From the NCBI RefSeq assembly GCF_029227915.1, contig NC_079879.1:26044501-26108500 (forward strand): DNA of 64,000 nt, read 5' to 3'. A program made the position numbers and the translations under genes. Positions within the stretch are counted from its first letter, which is position 1; every line of letters starts with the position of its first letter. Below, one piece after another: positions 37,281-50,002 of this stretch. The DNA comes from Hydractinia symbiolongicarpus. Its lineage: Eukaryota > Cnidaria > Hydrozoa > Anthoathecata > Hydractiniidae. A model generated the notes under the pieces. It made no database searches, was not told the DNA's origin, and saw only the letters and a list, made by a program, of their open reading frames with translations.

Positions 37281-37867
37281 AGGGCTTTTGGCTAACAAGC
37301 TCAATGCAGTTAATAGACACTCCTGTCACTAGGATAGGCATGTTTGCATCATTTAATTCTGTTTGATTGACTGTGTTTTTCTGCCTTAGTAAATTCGCCT
37401 GGGAGGTCGTAAGATAATACATGGTGCTTTGCTACAATCATAAAGCAGGCCATTTTGTGAGAATTTAGGTAGGCATGCACACAAAATTGCACGCAATTGT
37501 TAAAGCCGAAAGGGCTTACCACGGAAAATGTAAACATTCAAAAAGGTCGTCTATTTATGCACTATGAAAAAAGTGCAATACATGCTTCATTTTTATGCAT
37601 GCAGGAAAAAAAGATGCTGATGCTAGGCAAAGATAAGTTATTTTTCATCTATGTCTTCACACAAAGGTATTGTTGAATTTCCACGCCTGAAGGCGTAGGA
37701 AATTCTTTAAAACCGTCGTTTTTTTCTTTTGAAGCATTTTTTGAGAAAAAAATCGACCCTGGGATTTCACGTTCCTCTGAGAGGGGGATAGCATTGGTTT
37801 CCCACTGCTAACTAACCCTGTCTCAATGGTCAATTGCAGATTTAACCTTCGTACCAAAACTCCCTAA

Positions 37868-38145
37868 GTACTGGGAAGTCATCTAAATGACGTTTCAGGC
37901 CAAAATTGGTATTTTTGTTCAGCAAAATTTGGCACAGTTAACAAAAAAAGTATGCTGAATATAATGGTGACATTATAATTTTGATTTTTGTCACCTAAAT
38001 GTCATTTTAGGCCAAAATTGGTCCAAAAATTAAAACTACTTTACTTACGACAAAAATTGGCACGGTTAATAAAAAAAGTACACCGAACATGATGGTGACA
38101 TCAAAATTTTAATTTTTTGTCAACTAAATGCCGTTTAAGACAAAA
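37868..38145 (+). repeat. Short tandem repeat of ~110-130 base units, copy 2
   Basis: Same array as at 30608, with the start of a third unit (CAACTAAATGCCGTTTAAGAC) kept. Confidence 0.65.
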
Positions 38146-40153
38146 AACGTTTCAATCGCAAGACTTTCAACCATGAATGATAGGCTGTAATTTTTGTTAG
38201 CAATTTCTTTTAAAATGTGAGTTTATTATGACACGTTTCGTTTTGTTTGCGTTTGTTGGAAGATATAATGTCACTTGTGTGCTTTATCTTCAGAGCTTCA
38301 TGCACCAAACCTCTTCGAATATTTGGCACGATAACACAATGAATTAACCGGTTGTCATCAAATATTTTGGTAGTGATCGGAAATTTCGAGAGCTCCCAGG
38401 GCTTCTTGTTAGAACTTTAAATGGATAAAAATAAATCAGGAGGCATCAATTTATTCTCGATGATATTTGTAAACCTAAGTACTTACGTGTGAAGAAATAC
38501 ACAGACCTGTTTCAATAAGTTCAAGCATATATTTCCTGTGCCATGCAGATACCAGAGCTGAATGTGACTATTGCAAAAAAGTAAAAAAATGATGGGAATT
38601 TACCTATAAAATCAAACTGCTAAAGTCATATTCAGATTTTACTAGCTAGTTAGATAAATATTAAAAATATATGTGCTAGAAGTAGGTTTAATTATTTAAC
38701 TACCTATGCAAGCGATAACTTAAGATAGGAGTAGCAGTTCCACTTATATATGTGAATAAAGGCGACGATGACGTTAAGAAAAAATTAAAAAAGCCTGATT
38801 TTTTTAAAGCAGTCAGGCTGAAAAATTTAAACATTAGAGAGGAAAAATACAATTGATACAGGTCAGGTAAAAATTACTTTACAAATACTATGACATTTCT
38901 AGTTCGAAACTTGTAAAAACATATTCTCAATTCAAATTTTTCAACAAAACAAGTTTTCCTTTCGAAATCATACCCATGTTATTTATTTTTTCTCCGTCGT
39001 GGTGTTTCAGCGTCAAAGCTATATAACCCTGAGCCAAACTCGCAGGACGCCGAAACCTATATTAAAGACCAGGCCGAGAGGATATGGCCGTGCTGCAACT
39101 CTTAATAAAGAACGGGTTTTGTGTTTTTGTCCCATTGTATTTTTTATCATATCTATGACAGTTGTAACTAGCTGAAAACGACACATATTTTAGCTTATTT
39201 CCCACTTTAGGTGCTTACAAACAAAAACGTACTTCTATACATTTCATGTTTTTCTGCGTGGACCGATATGGGCGGGTGAATGTTACCATAGCCCCGGTTT
39301 GCGCTGTAATAGGCCATATTACATCATTTGGAGACCTGTGCTCACAGTGACCGGCTGAGAATGTGCGGCTAAGGAAAACGGCGCGGGACATCGTAATCCC
39401 TCGAGACTGAAAGGACAAGATTTATACGGCTGTGACAGGCCAAATTACATAATAAATTCCGCTAAATGTTGTGATAAACTTCATGCTCCTTAAAAAAATT
39501 GCTATTAGCATTTAATTGGGAAATATATAGAGCTAACATTTATGAATGTATTCCATTCGCAGATATTAGTTCTACGTTTCTTTATAAAAACTTCCAATGA
39601 CAAAAATAAGTTCAACAAATCGCCAAAACATCTTTAAATGTATTCCGCAAAAAATTACATCTGGGTACTTGAGAGTAACAAATTACCACCCACTTTATTT
39701 CTTTATATTTGAGGCACCCTTAACTAATTTTATAACACCCGCATCTTTTCACCCCTTCCATCCATTAATCTATTGAGATAAGCGAAGTAGTTTTAACTCA
39801 TGTTTTCAATCACCCCAAAAAATTGCTACAATTTGTTTGGGGCGAATTAGTGATATATAATAGTATAAATTGTTTTAATAAACTTATTTACTTAAATAAT
39901 GACTAAACAATTTTTTGTCTATAATCAAGTTAAAATAATGTATGAAGAAACGATGTTGCATTGTAGTGACCTTACTTAGAAAAGTTTTTCTTTCAAATTA
40001 TATATACAATAAAAATACATCAAAACTATTTCACATAACCGTTATCGTATATCTACATTCTCATTGGAATAAATATAAAATCAAAAAATAGTTAAATAGT
40101 TCTCCAATTTGGGAACTTAAAAATGTTTTGGAAACTTCATCTTATAGCGATTT

Positions 40154-43100
40154 TCATATGTCTGGACATTTTTTCTTAAAATTCGGTAAATAATCCATCA
40201 CGGAAATGATTTTTCTTTTAGGTGATAAGGTTCGTTTGTCTGTACTTTGTCGATCTGAAACATGGCCTGATTGTGACTTAGATTTTACAACTACCGAACT
40301 ACGGGGATAGTTTTTCGAAGGACGTGGTTTGCTTTTCTCCAAAGTTATTGGAATAGAAGAATGAGCGTCTAACTTCACTGCCAGCGTGCGGGAAGTGTGG
40401 GTTTTCTTGTTGCTGACAATTGATGATGAGACAGGACTTGTACACACTCCAAGTAAAGAACCGACATCCTTTGCAATAGTTGGATTTTTAACTGTAGTAT
40501 CTTTACCCTCAGTGAGATTGCTATTCACTGACAAAATGGGTGAACAAACAGATATTTTATCGGAAGTTTTTGATCCTACTATACCACTACTTGTGCTTTT
40601 TGCAGCAAATTTGGTTGTTTTCACTTGCGCTAGTTGTAATTTCTTAGGTACGTTTGATATACATCCTGCACTCTCCTTCTTAGATGTATTACCTGCAGCC
40701 TTGACACCACTTATGGTGCGTTTTAAATTCCGTTCAACTGATATGGCAGAAACTTTTGATAGAATTGGAGTTAGTTCTGAAATTTGTTGTGTAAGTGTTT
40801 TGCTACTCAATTTGGTTGCAGCTGAATTCTCTGAAAGAAGTTCTTTAGCGGCGTCTTCTCTATATACCTGAAAACTTTTGCGTGGATTTGCTTGAGCAAG
40901 TGCGTCTAACACGCTATTGACGTCATCACCCTGTGCCACTTTCACGACTGCAACATTCTTTTTACTTGCAGCAATTTTCATTTGCGTCGCAGAAAATGTA
41001 GATTTCTTCACCTTTGTAACACATACAGGAGACACGTGCGAAGAAGAACATTTTATATCATTTGAAAAATCATGTTTCACAGTTAAAACTTCAAATGGAT
41101 TTTTCTTACTAACTGCATTCGACAACAGGTCGTTTTTTAAAGACTGAAGTTCATGACGTAACGTTTTATACAGTTTTTTATCCTTGAACAGAATTGCTAA
41201 TTTATCAAAATGCAGCAAAAATTCGTTGCATTGCTGAAGAAAGTTTTTGTCAATGAATGGAGGACGGATGAACAGATTATCCTCATTAAAATCTTTTTGA
41301 ATCTCGACCGACGGACTCGAAATTGTGGTTTGACAACTAGCATCAGAAGAAGAACTTTTATTGTCAATTTCTGTATCTACACAAGAATAATCGAAATGAA
41401 GTACATTTGCAAAACGATATAATGGAGCCAACATATCATATTTCCAATCAGGTACTTCACAGAAAACTGCAAACATATGAACGCACGGCAGTTTATACAT
41501 TTGCCAGTACGAACATGTGCAAAACGGATAGTTCCATAAATCACCAAATGAAACAGTAAACTCTCCAGATTGTAAAACATCTTTGCTCAACTCTTCAATC
41601 TTGCCATCTATAGTAGCATCCGCTTTTGGAGACGTGCCAGACCCTTTGCCAGGTTGATCAGCGGTTGTTTCCAATTTCTTAACATCAGCAATGTCAAAAA
41701 ATTCAGGTTCATACTTTACAGTAAAGAGACCTAACTGATTATCTGAAATTTCAAATTTATTTTGTTGAGCAATTACACCGACATCGTAGACATGAGGTAA
41801 TATTGCCATGGGAACGCCTTGGTAACAACTTGATATCGGGTTATCTCTATAAAACTCTTTACTTGTCAAATAAAGCTCTTTATTTCGGTTGACGTACCTA
41901 AAAAGTGTATAAACTCAAGTGTATAAACTCAAGTGATACAACAATATCTGGACAATATTGACACCGAGTCATGTGCCAAAAATTTAACGAAACTACATTC
42001 ATCTGGATACACGAGGACCAGCAAACATAGATAGATTTTCGTACATACATCGTCATCTGGTGAACTTAAACAAAAAGCTTGTAGGATCTAAGATTTTATT
42101 ATTTCTTACGTAGCATTTTTATTTTCAATACCTAATTTGCAATACAAAACTCACAACTTATTATAAGTTTTCGATATGCCTTCATAACAAGAAAACTTTT
42201 CTAGGTACAGATATACAATACTTTTTACTCATTAAATTTGTTTTTATTACTAACTCAAACAGATAATCTAAACTTATAGCAGTTGAAGTAACTCTTATAA
42301 ATATAGTAGAAACTAGAAACACTTACTCCTTATAATCATCTTCAGAAATCTTTGTACATACGCTTTTAATAACAGTTTCCAACCAATACTTTGTATGTGT
42401 CACCTCTACTAATGCTTGTTCGTACTTTTTTACGCACTCGTTTGGACTCACCTTCCAATGGTTTGTAATTAACAAGTCTTCTGGACGGTAACCAAATACC
42501 CATTTCTAAAAATAGATACACGTGAACCCTAGCCTGCAATGAAAACTGTTTTGATATAAAAACATTAGATTCCCATTACCTTAGCCATATGCAACCACGT
42601 TGTTTGAAACCATGTCCTCAACTTGGACGAATTATTCCATGCACTACTACCCTCAAAAAGTGCTGCTGCGATTGTCAGAGAATCTTCTGTGGTAGAGTAC
42701 GCCATATTTCTCAAGAAGGCCATCACTTCTTCGGCTTGATCAGCTAGTTCGTTTGAAGGTGTGTTTAAAAAGTCCATCCATTTGTCTTCGCAAGATTGAG
42801 GATTCAAAAAGTACGATGCTTCTAAAATGAATATTTTTATTAAATTTTAAATCGAAATATTTTTAAACTGTGTAATTACATTTTTCTCGGAAAGGAAAAT
42901 TAAAATCAAACCTGGAAATAAATCATCAATAGCATTGTATATCTCTTCGACGCTATCCACAACAAAATATTTTGGGCTCCAGTATGTGTTCCATTCTTTC
43001 AACAAAGTCATACCGTCCTTTACGCCATCTTGATTGTCTCTACTCACAATCATCGAACACACAGTTTGATAGTCAACATTGGTTTGAACAAGTATATTGT

Positions 43101-46100
43101 ACATGTGAAAAGGTGCTGCACGACTTTTATTTTCCACACGAACAACAAATACTATCCCACCGTATCTCTTCAACAGACGCTGTTGTTTTTGTGTTTGACA
43201 GCAGAATAAAAATGTTTGTTTTTTACTTTCGGGTTTCTTGGGTTTTTTCTTTCTCTTAGTTTTTTTTCCATCAGAATCAGGTTCAAAGAACTCGTCCTCT
43301 GATGACTCTGCGTCAACTTCTTGACTATCTTGGTATTTGACATCAAAACATGCATTTAAGAACTCATCTTCGACTTTGGCTTGTTCAATAAAATCAGAAA
43401 TTCTCTTTTTCTGTTCTTCTGAGCAATGGCACAATCTTCGCATTCGTGCGATAATGTTCGTTATGTCTTTACCCGTAGGATTATATTTTCTTCTAGTTTC
43501 GTCGGGAGGCTTCTGCTTATAAAATAGTTTATTTAGGACAAAATCTAGACAGCCTGCTTTAATCTTATCGTTAGAATAGTTCTGCATAAAAAGTTCTTCT
43601 ATGTGTGTAACAATATCAGGATGGATGGACTCCTTGAAGAATTTTCCACCCTGCAAAGAAGAAAGAAGCTAAATAATTTGGATTGTACGCATGTATGGTG
43701 TTTCCTGTCCTTAAATATAAATCATGACAATAAATGGCATGTTTCCACTCTTATCGAGCTTTATATTCTCCGTATATTTTTAATCAAAGCTCTTTTTAAA
43801 AAAAATTTCCAAACAAAGAGCGTACTTTTCACGGCAAAAAATATATAATTTATTCCAACTCAGTTTAGTTAGTAAGTCAAGTGTAGTGACTCAGTTTTAA
43901 ACTTATAATAAAAGGTGCGGAACTTATCAGTGCGAATCTGGGGGAAACCGCACTAACTAGTCGTTAGCCAATGGAAAATCCACGGGTTCGCCCGTCCTTT
44001 TTATACCGCCTTGCGTGCTTCTCGCTATTGCGCAGCTAAGCTACCATTTTGCGTGACAGACAGACAGACGTATACGGGTATTATAATATAGACTAGCCGG
44101 GAAACCGGGCGTCGAAACGCCGGGGTAAGCCACAAGTCAAGGTGTGACCATGCGTTGAACGCCCTGAGGAGTGCTTAATAAGAGTCGTAAACTGTGCCAC
44201 ACGGTCAGGTGGGTGCTTTAGTACAGGTATGCAGTATGCCGTAAATCAAGTAAAGCGCATACACCATTATAGTGTTGCAACTGTCACATATTTTTCAAAA
44301 AGTAACTTTCCCGCAACAAAAGCTGAAATAAAAAACAGAGTTTACAAACCGTTGTTACTCCGTCATAGCAAAAACAATTAGTCAATATTATTTTATTTTG
44401 CGGAATAAGTTTCAGTAAACGTTAAAAAATTAATCGTGACATCGGGCTAAGCGTTTAGTACAGTTAAACAGAGTTGAAGAGGCGTGTAGGGACAATACCC
44501 TTTTGAAAAAACGTTCTCGCCTGTTTAAATAAAAACACAAGAAACAGTCCATTACCAACACGGGGTTGAGCGGTTAGTCCAGGTAAACAGTGTTGCACAC
44601 CCGTACAGACGTGATTCCCGAGAAAGTTTAAAAAGTAATTGTCACAGTGGGCTGACCCCTTAGTACAGGTAAACCACATCGCACATGCTCTAGGCGTAAC
44701 AGCCTTTTCCAAAAAAACAGTTCATTGTTAACACTGAGCTTAGCACTTAGTACAGGTAAAATGTGTCGCACATGCCTATAAGCTTAATAGCCTTTTCCAA
44801 AATACTTCAGTGTAAATAAAAACACAGGAAACAGACCGTCGTTTAACAACACGGGATAGGCACATAGCACAGGTACTCTGTGTCTCATTAATAAACTTTT
44901 GACTTTTGCTAAATTTTATATTACAGTAAACTGGTAGCTAACTACTTAATTGCATTTAGTATGAAAAGATTACTTAAAAATTCTGTTGCAGCCAACTTTA
45001 TTTGGTTACTTTGACATTTTAGCTAGAGGTAGCTAGCTAACCCCAGTTCACAGCCAAGTAAAAATCAGATTGGCAAAGTTAACACAAAAATAAGAAATGT
45101 TAGCTAACATCTACGTTGGTAGCCAGAATCTTAAAATTGGTTTTGTTTAAGATTACTATATGGCTAGAGAACGTAACAGTAAGAGGCAAATAAAACTAAT
45201 ACAAATCTTTAGATGGCTGATTAGGTAGCTTAGCTAGTAGCTAACTATAAAGTATAGGTGAATAAACATGTAAACAAATAAAAAAATACCCGAAAGTAAA
45301 AGAAACTGCAATCTTGTTAGAATACAAATAGAAGTATCAGAAAGAAAAATTAAAGCAAACAGTTAAGAAACTTTTTTTTCTCCAGCAATGAGTTGGTTCA
45401 ATCTGCTTACCGAATTTCGCGGACCAATAACGTAAAAATCGTTGCTAAGAAATGTAAAGAGCTTTAGTTTCTGATTCGACATTTATATAAAACTCTGCTC
45501 CTGATTGGACCAGCGGGAACCCGTCCCTGTGCAAGCAGGGGCCCGACGGGTTTCTCGTCTCTGCGTATTTTGTATTTCCTGCGTGGTTAACACAAGTCGC
45601 TTTTGACGCACGAACAGACAGACGGAATACGGCTATTATTATAGAGATAATATAGATTAACTTCGCACAGGCGCTCCAAAAAATGACATTAATAAATTTT
45701 GTACTACGCAAGTTTTGTAATGTCAACGTAAATCGGGTTAGCTACTGACGCATAAATACTGCTTATAGTATTTCATGAAAATCCAACAGCAATACATTTA
45801 GCCCTATCTAGCATTGATGCCGATTCACATTTATTGGTTCCACCCTAATCTAAAAAGTTAGTTCCACACTTTTTTTGTTCGCACACTTTTTTCAACCGCA
45901 GATATTTCTAACTGGAGACCAAAGAAATTATAAACCATTCTTGTTTTCTCATCAAATATTTCAAAATTCCTACAATCAGCTGAAATCCTTAGTTACAACT
46001 AAAAAGCATTAAACCGAATACGTACCTGCAACTTCTCGTGAAATTTATGTTCGCATGCGTCAGGAAGTTTTCCTATGTAAAATGACTCGATGCAAACACT

Positions 46101-48481
46101 TTCCTTGTGAGTTAAAAGTGCTTTTTTTAATCTGTCTGAGGACTCACGCAGTCTTCGATTAGTATTCTTAGAAACCTAAAAATATATTGCGACACAATTT
46201 AACTCTGTTACCTTGAAAAAAGTATTTTCGAAAAATACATTTCGCCTATAATATTAAGTCCTAATATTTTGGGAGAATTATAAAAGTGACAAACCAAATC
46301 CTAGGTAAATCGAAAGAATAAAACCGCTTTGCAAATAATAAGTTTTGCAAAAAATTTTGCGAATTTTGAGAATTCTGTAAATAATAAGTTTCCCCAATAA
46401 TTTCTACAGGACCTAATTTTTACGAAATTGACAAAAATTCGCGAAAATTAATTAAAACTTACTGTATGAGAAAGTGAAATGATTAAGACAGTACTATATT
46501 ATAACTTGCACATCTACATATCACACAAGCATAAACAATGGTATAACGAATAGTGCATACTTTATATTCTGGGAACCTGGCAATTTGCTTCACAGCAATT
46601 TTAGCTGGACAGCCACACTTTTTACTAGGAGTTGGTTTTCGCATTTTGATAACTACATCTTTCCCATTTTCTATTTCTTTTTCCTGTAGAAAATAAAAAT
46701 AAAATAAAAAACAAACATGTAGGAGGGTGTGCTGGTAAGATGTTGTAAACACGTGACTGCACGTTAAATGTTTCTGAAGGCAACAGTGCATTTAAGATCA
46801 ACAACAAACAACCTAACCAATTTTGATCTTCTCTTTTCCCTTCTTCTTGACTTGGCTGTCGCGCACATATCGGAACCATATTGACAATTAAGATAGAAGT
46901 TCCCAACATTTATACGTGGAACCCCATCAAACGGGATATCGAAACCATTTCGACAAAAGTGTGGCTTTTGCGTATCTTGCCAAGAAATTCTTTTTGTAGA
47001 AAAATCTATCACCGACCCTGAAGGATAAAAATTAAATTTCACTTTTTTTATAAACAATGTCAACTTTGCTGCTAAAACTGTTAACATTTTCCTACACCCC
47101 TGTTGATATTGATCAAAAACTTTAAACTGAATATGTCTTTAACTGTTCATTGAAAAAGCATATGATAATATAATTTTGATCAGCTTTTAAAGGTCTACAC
47201 AATAGAGGCAAAAGGTAAATCAATTTCTAAAAAATGTTTGTTGTGTGTATCAATGGGTCATTGATGTAATGTGCAATGCGTATGTGTTATTTCTATTTTT
47301 CATTTTATGACATTGACACTGCTGATACAATACTTAACAACAACAACAACAACAAATATTTTGCCAACAAACTTCCATATTTTTACAGAAATATCATGAA
47401 AAAATTGCAATATATAGCTGATAGCTTCTATAAGGAAAAAAGCAAAATTGCAAAATTAGGCAACGAAACTTTTCAAAAAGCTGCAGTATATATTTAAACA
47501 AAATGGTGATTTAAAATTAAAAAAGGCTGAAAAATTTAGGAAAATGTAGAAATTTAAATTTATTTATAGATGAACGCGCAACAACAACAAATTAACTCTC
47601 ACATCACAAAATATTTTCTATGAGAATATGTAAACTTTAATGAATATGCCAAAGGGCAAATTAAGAGAACTAGTCGTTAGCCTGTGGAAAATCCCCGTCC
47701 TTTTTATACCGCCTTGCGTGCTTCTCGCTATTGCGCAGCTAAGCTACCATTTTGCGTGACAGACAGATAGATGTATACAGGTATCATAATATAGATAAAT
47801 CTCCCTGAATAGGTCTACATTTCACAGAAATACACTCCATGCACTCTAGAATTCACAAATTTTACAAAAGTTCACCTCTATGAATTATATCATTCATTAT
47901 TCATTGTGTCTACATTAGATTTTTACATCTAAAATTTTTGAAATAAAAATAATTAACACAAGAACCAAACCACAATTAAGCCTCTGATTCGTAGAAAAAT
48001 TGGTAATGATTGATATAAAACACAAGGTTTTAAAAACTGAGATTAAATTCATACCTTCGCAACCAAATTCTTTTGTTTTTTGAACAGTGACAAATACACT
48101 TGAAGTTGATACATAATAATTCTCCAGAAGTTTTTTAAGTTCTTCATATGACGTTACCATAAAGATTTCTCCAGGTTTAAAAGAAGATGCATCATCAGAT
48201 TTAAAAGTAAGTGATTGATTTGATGCATTTATTCTTTCTTGATTGTCTGTGATTTTATTGAGCAGTGTACTGTTAGGTACCACTTCGTTTATATCTTGAA
48301 GCTTTTTACCCTTTTCTACACAATGCACATCATTAAGAAAAACACTAGTAATCTCGTCTGTAGCAGTTTTTCTTTCCTTACTTTCCACTGTTGCTACTGT
48401 AGACTCTGTAGAATCATCATTATAGTCTTTCTGCAAGTTTTCGGTTCTCACCTTGTTGATGGGCAATGATTTATCTTCCAT
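40154..48481 (-). CDS. ZSWIM3-like: ZSWIM3-like, MULE-transposase-derived SWIM zinc-finger protein (gene A)
   Basis: Eight coding exons: 48055-48481, 46818-47017, 46561-46683, 46026-46175, 42912-43650, 42580-42821, 42327-42505 and 40154-41897. The N-terminus has a FAR1-like segment (SYEELKKLLENYYVSTSSVF) and KKCGCPAKIAVKQ. Exon 5 has an acidic and Lys-rich linker, then a MULE-transposase-like core (IVFVVRVENKSRAAPFHMYN … VVDSVEEIYNAIDDLFPG) that lines up with human ZSWIM3. Exon 8 has the SWIM motif (FCTCSYWQMYKLPCVHMF; CxC…CxH) and a long Ser/Lys-rich tail. The catalytic DDE is not evident and no terminal repeats flank the gene, so it looks domesticated. The start follows a TTTTCAG acceptor, implying a 5' UTR exon upstream. 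Introns 1 and 4 hold repeats. Its 3' end is partly copied at 32803-33312. Confidence 0.85.
43946..44094 (+). mobile_element. Short interspersed repeat module, copy a
   Basis: Shares about 120 bases with 47672-47800 (phrases CTAGTCGTTAGCC, TTTTTATACCGCCTTGCGTG, GCGCAGCTAAGCTACC) and ends GACAGACAGACGTATACGGG plus an ATAATATAGA tail. It lies in intron 4 of ZSWIM gene A, plus orientation. Copy a has a ~20-base insertion relative to the other copy. Confidence 0.7.
44205..44885 (+). repeat. Degenerate array with the phrase TTAGTACAGGTA
   Basis: The phrase TTAGTACAGGTAAA with flanks (GTGTTGCACA, CCTTTTCCAAAA) recurs at about 44212, 44451, 44569, 44654, 44742 and 44850, spaced roughly 85-120 bases (one gap doubled). 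It lies directly after module a. It may be a decayed satellite or the inside of a larger transposon. Confidence 0.6.
45505..45662 (+). mobile_element. Related repeat with the same 3' end and a GC-rich hairpin
   Basis: A GC-rich stem (ACCCGTC…GACGGGT with inner CCCTG/CAGGG) at about 45517-45552, then GACAGACAGACGGAATACGG and TATTATTATAGAGATAATATAGA, the same kind of end as modules at 43946 and 47672. It may mark the right edge of a ~1.7 kb composite element starting near 43940. Confidence 0.5.
47672..47800 (+). mobile_element. Short interspersed repeat module, copy b
   Basis: Second copy of the module at 43946-44094, in intron 1 of ZSWIM gene A. Same orientation and same GACAGACAGATAGATG…ATAATATAGAT end. 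Confidence 0.7.
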
Positions 48482-49609
48482 TTCCTGAAAATTCAAGAAA
48501 CTATATACAACATAAACAATCAACTGTATTAAAAATGTCCTATACATTAGCCATGTCTGTTAAGATATAAGAACTCAATAATACAAGGATAATGGAAATT
48601 TGAAAAAAATTAAATGTTTTCCATATCCAACATTGTATGTGTCTATAACAATAGATTACAAGCAACTTACTCATTCATGCTGACAACCAAAACATAACAT
48701 ATATAATTTGTAAAAAAAAAAAAATTTATAACAGAAAGTTATAGGTCCTTCCTGTCAGCATACGCTATACCTACTTTTTCTTTCTTTGTATCCACTTTAC
48801 AGATTGCACAACATGAATAAAACGTTGGCAGTTGTTTTGGGAAGGAATAGTCCTCATAAATTTTTAAACTGCATCATCAGTAGTTAGTAACTTTAAATTT
48901 GTTATTGTAAAAGAACACATCCTTTTTGCATGTTTATTCAGTTTCTATATAATTTAACTAAAATATTTAAATTGTGAAAAAAATTGTTGTTTTTACTGTT
49001 TTGTGAATGTGAATTAGATGTAGGCACGGTTTGGTTTGTGGTGTAAATTAAAACAACAAGAAAAAGCTCCTGAAAAACAATGTTGTCCATTACGTTATGT
49101 TTTGGTTCCTTTTATTGAAGTATTGTTCCATTCATCAAATTTAAAGTCACTGTAATACAGGTCAATAGTCAGAATCAAAATACACATAACATTGCTCAGT
49201 TAACCTTTAATTCTGTTTTTATTTCTGTTTTTAAGGTTTTTTACTAAGCAGGTATTCAGATTTTGGATTTGGATTCTCGTTCTCCAATTTTGCTAGATTT
49301 TTTGTTAAGCAAATAGAAAAAACCCTGGAAACAGAAAAGTGTGTTTGATTATAGAAACTTTAGATAATCTATGCTACAAAGTATTTGCTGCTTATACACT
49401 CTAAAAACGAATGCACATTGTAAATACCTTTTCCCAGGGCTTATTTTTTCCCATCTAATAGGGGCTAGGGCCGCTCCAGCACACATATAGTAAAAAGTAA
49501 AAAAGAAAATCTAGGGACGAGATTACATTTTACTCAAAGACCTTTTTTTACAATTTATTTTACTGTCTAGCTATCAGTCGGGAGATAACACTAAAAAGGA
49601 AACGGTTCC

Positions 49610-50002
49610 CATTCCCATGTCATACAGGGAGGAAATGGTTTCCCACATGGAAAACCATTTCTTAAACTAATTTTTTTGATTTTAATTTGGGTTTCCCTTT
49701 TGGGAAACCGTTACCCATTCTCAAGACTTTTTTACGGAATTGCGGAATGAGGTTACAATAATTTTTCTTCTTTTTGTAAAAATTTGTGGGAAAATATTCC
49801 CTTTCTATTGATTAAAAATTTGTAGTGCGCTTCTTAACCAGCTCTTGCGCAGATTCCTTTCTATTTTGGTGGTTTCCCGATTGGGAAACCATTACTGCAT
49901 TTCTCGCCTGTTTAGGTAACAGTTGCCCAAACTGGAAACCGTGAAGTTTCCCAAATGAGAAACCGTTTCCCAGATGGGTAGTGGTTTCCCTTTTCGTCTC
50001 AA
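49610..50002. repeat. Cluster of GGTTTCCC/GGGAAACC palindromes
   Basis: Perfect or near-perfect short inverted repeats recur: about 49632-49661 (GAAATGGTTT…AAACCATTTC), 49689-49710 (GGTTTCCC-TTTT-GGGAAACC), 49871-49890 (GGTTTCCC-GATT-GGGAAACC), and half-sites with AGAAACCGTTTCCC through 50000. At least eight half-sites fall within 400 bases. Confidence 0.7.

Larger units (their letters stand above)
33315..40663 (+). repeat. Tandem segmental duplication, copy 2
   Basis: About 7.35 kb. It is longer than copy 1, mainly through a ~360-base segment at about 36923-37280 and a ~45-base segment near 39060. It keeps the intact ZSWIM3-like context at its right end but only the 5' part of WDTC1. The junction with copy 1 carries two extra bases (33313-33314) that match neither parent. 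Confidence 0.95.

Noticed and set aside
42847-42911. Continuation of ZSWIM exon 5 (LILIFLSEKN…) as coding in both paralogs
   Set aside because: It is intron 5; the GTTTGATT donor and TTTTAG acceptor fit, and the high identity between copies reflects recent homogenisation, not coding constraint.
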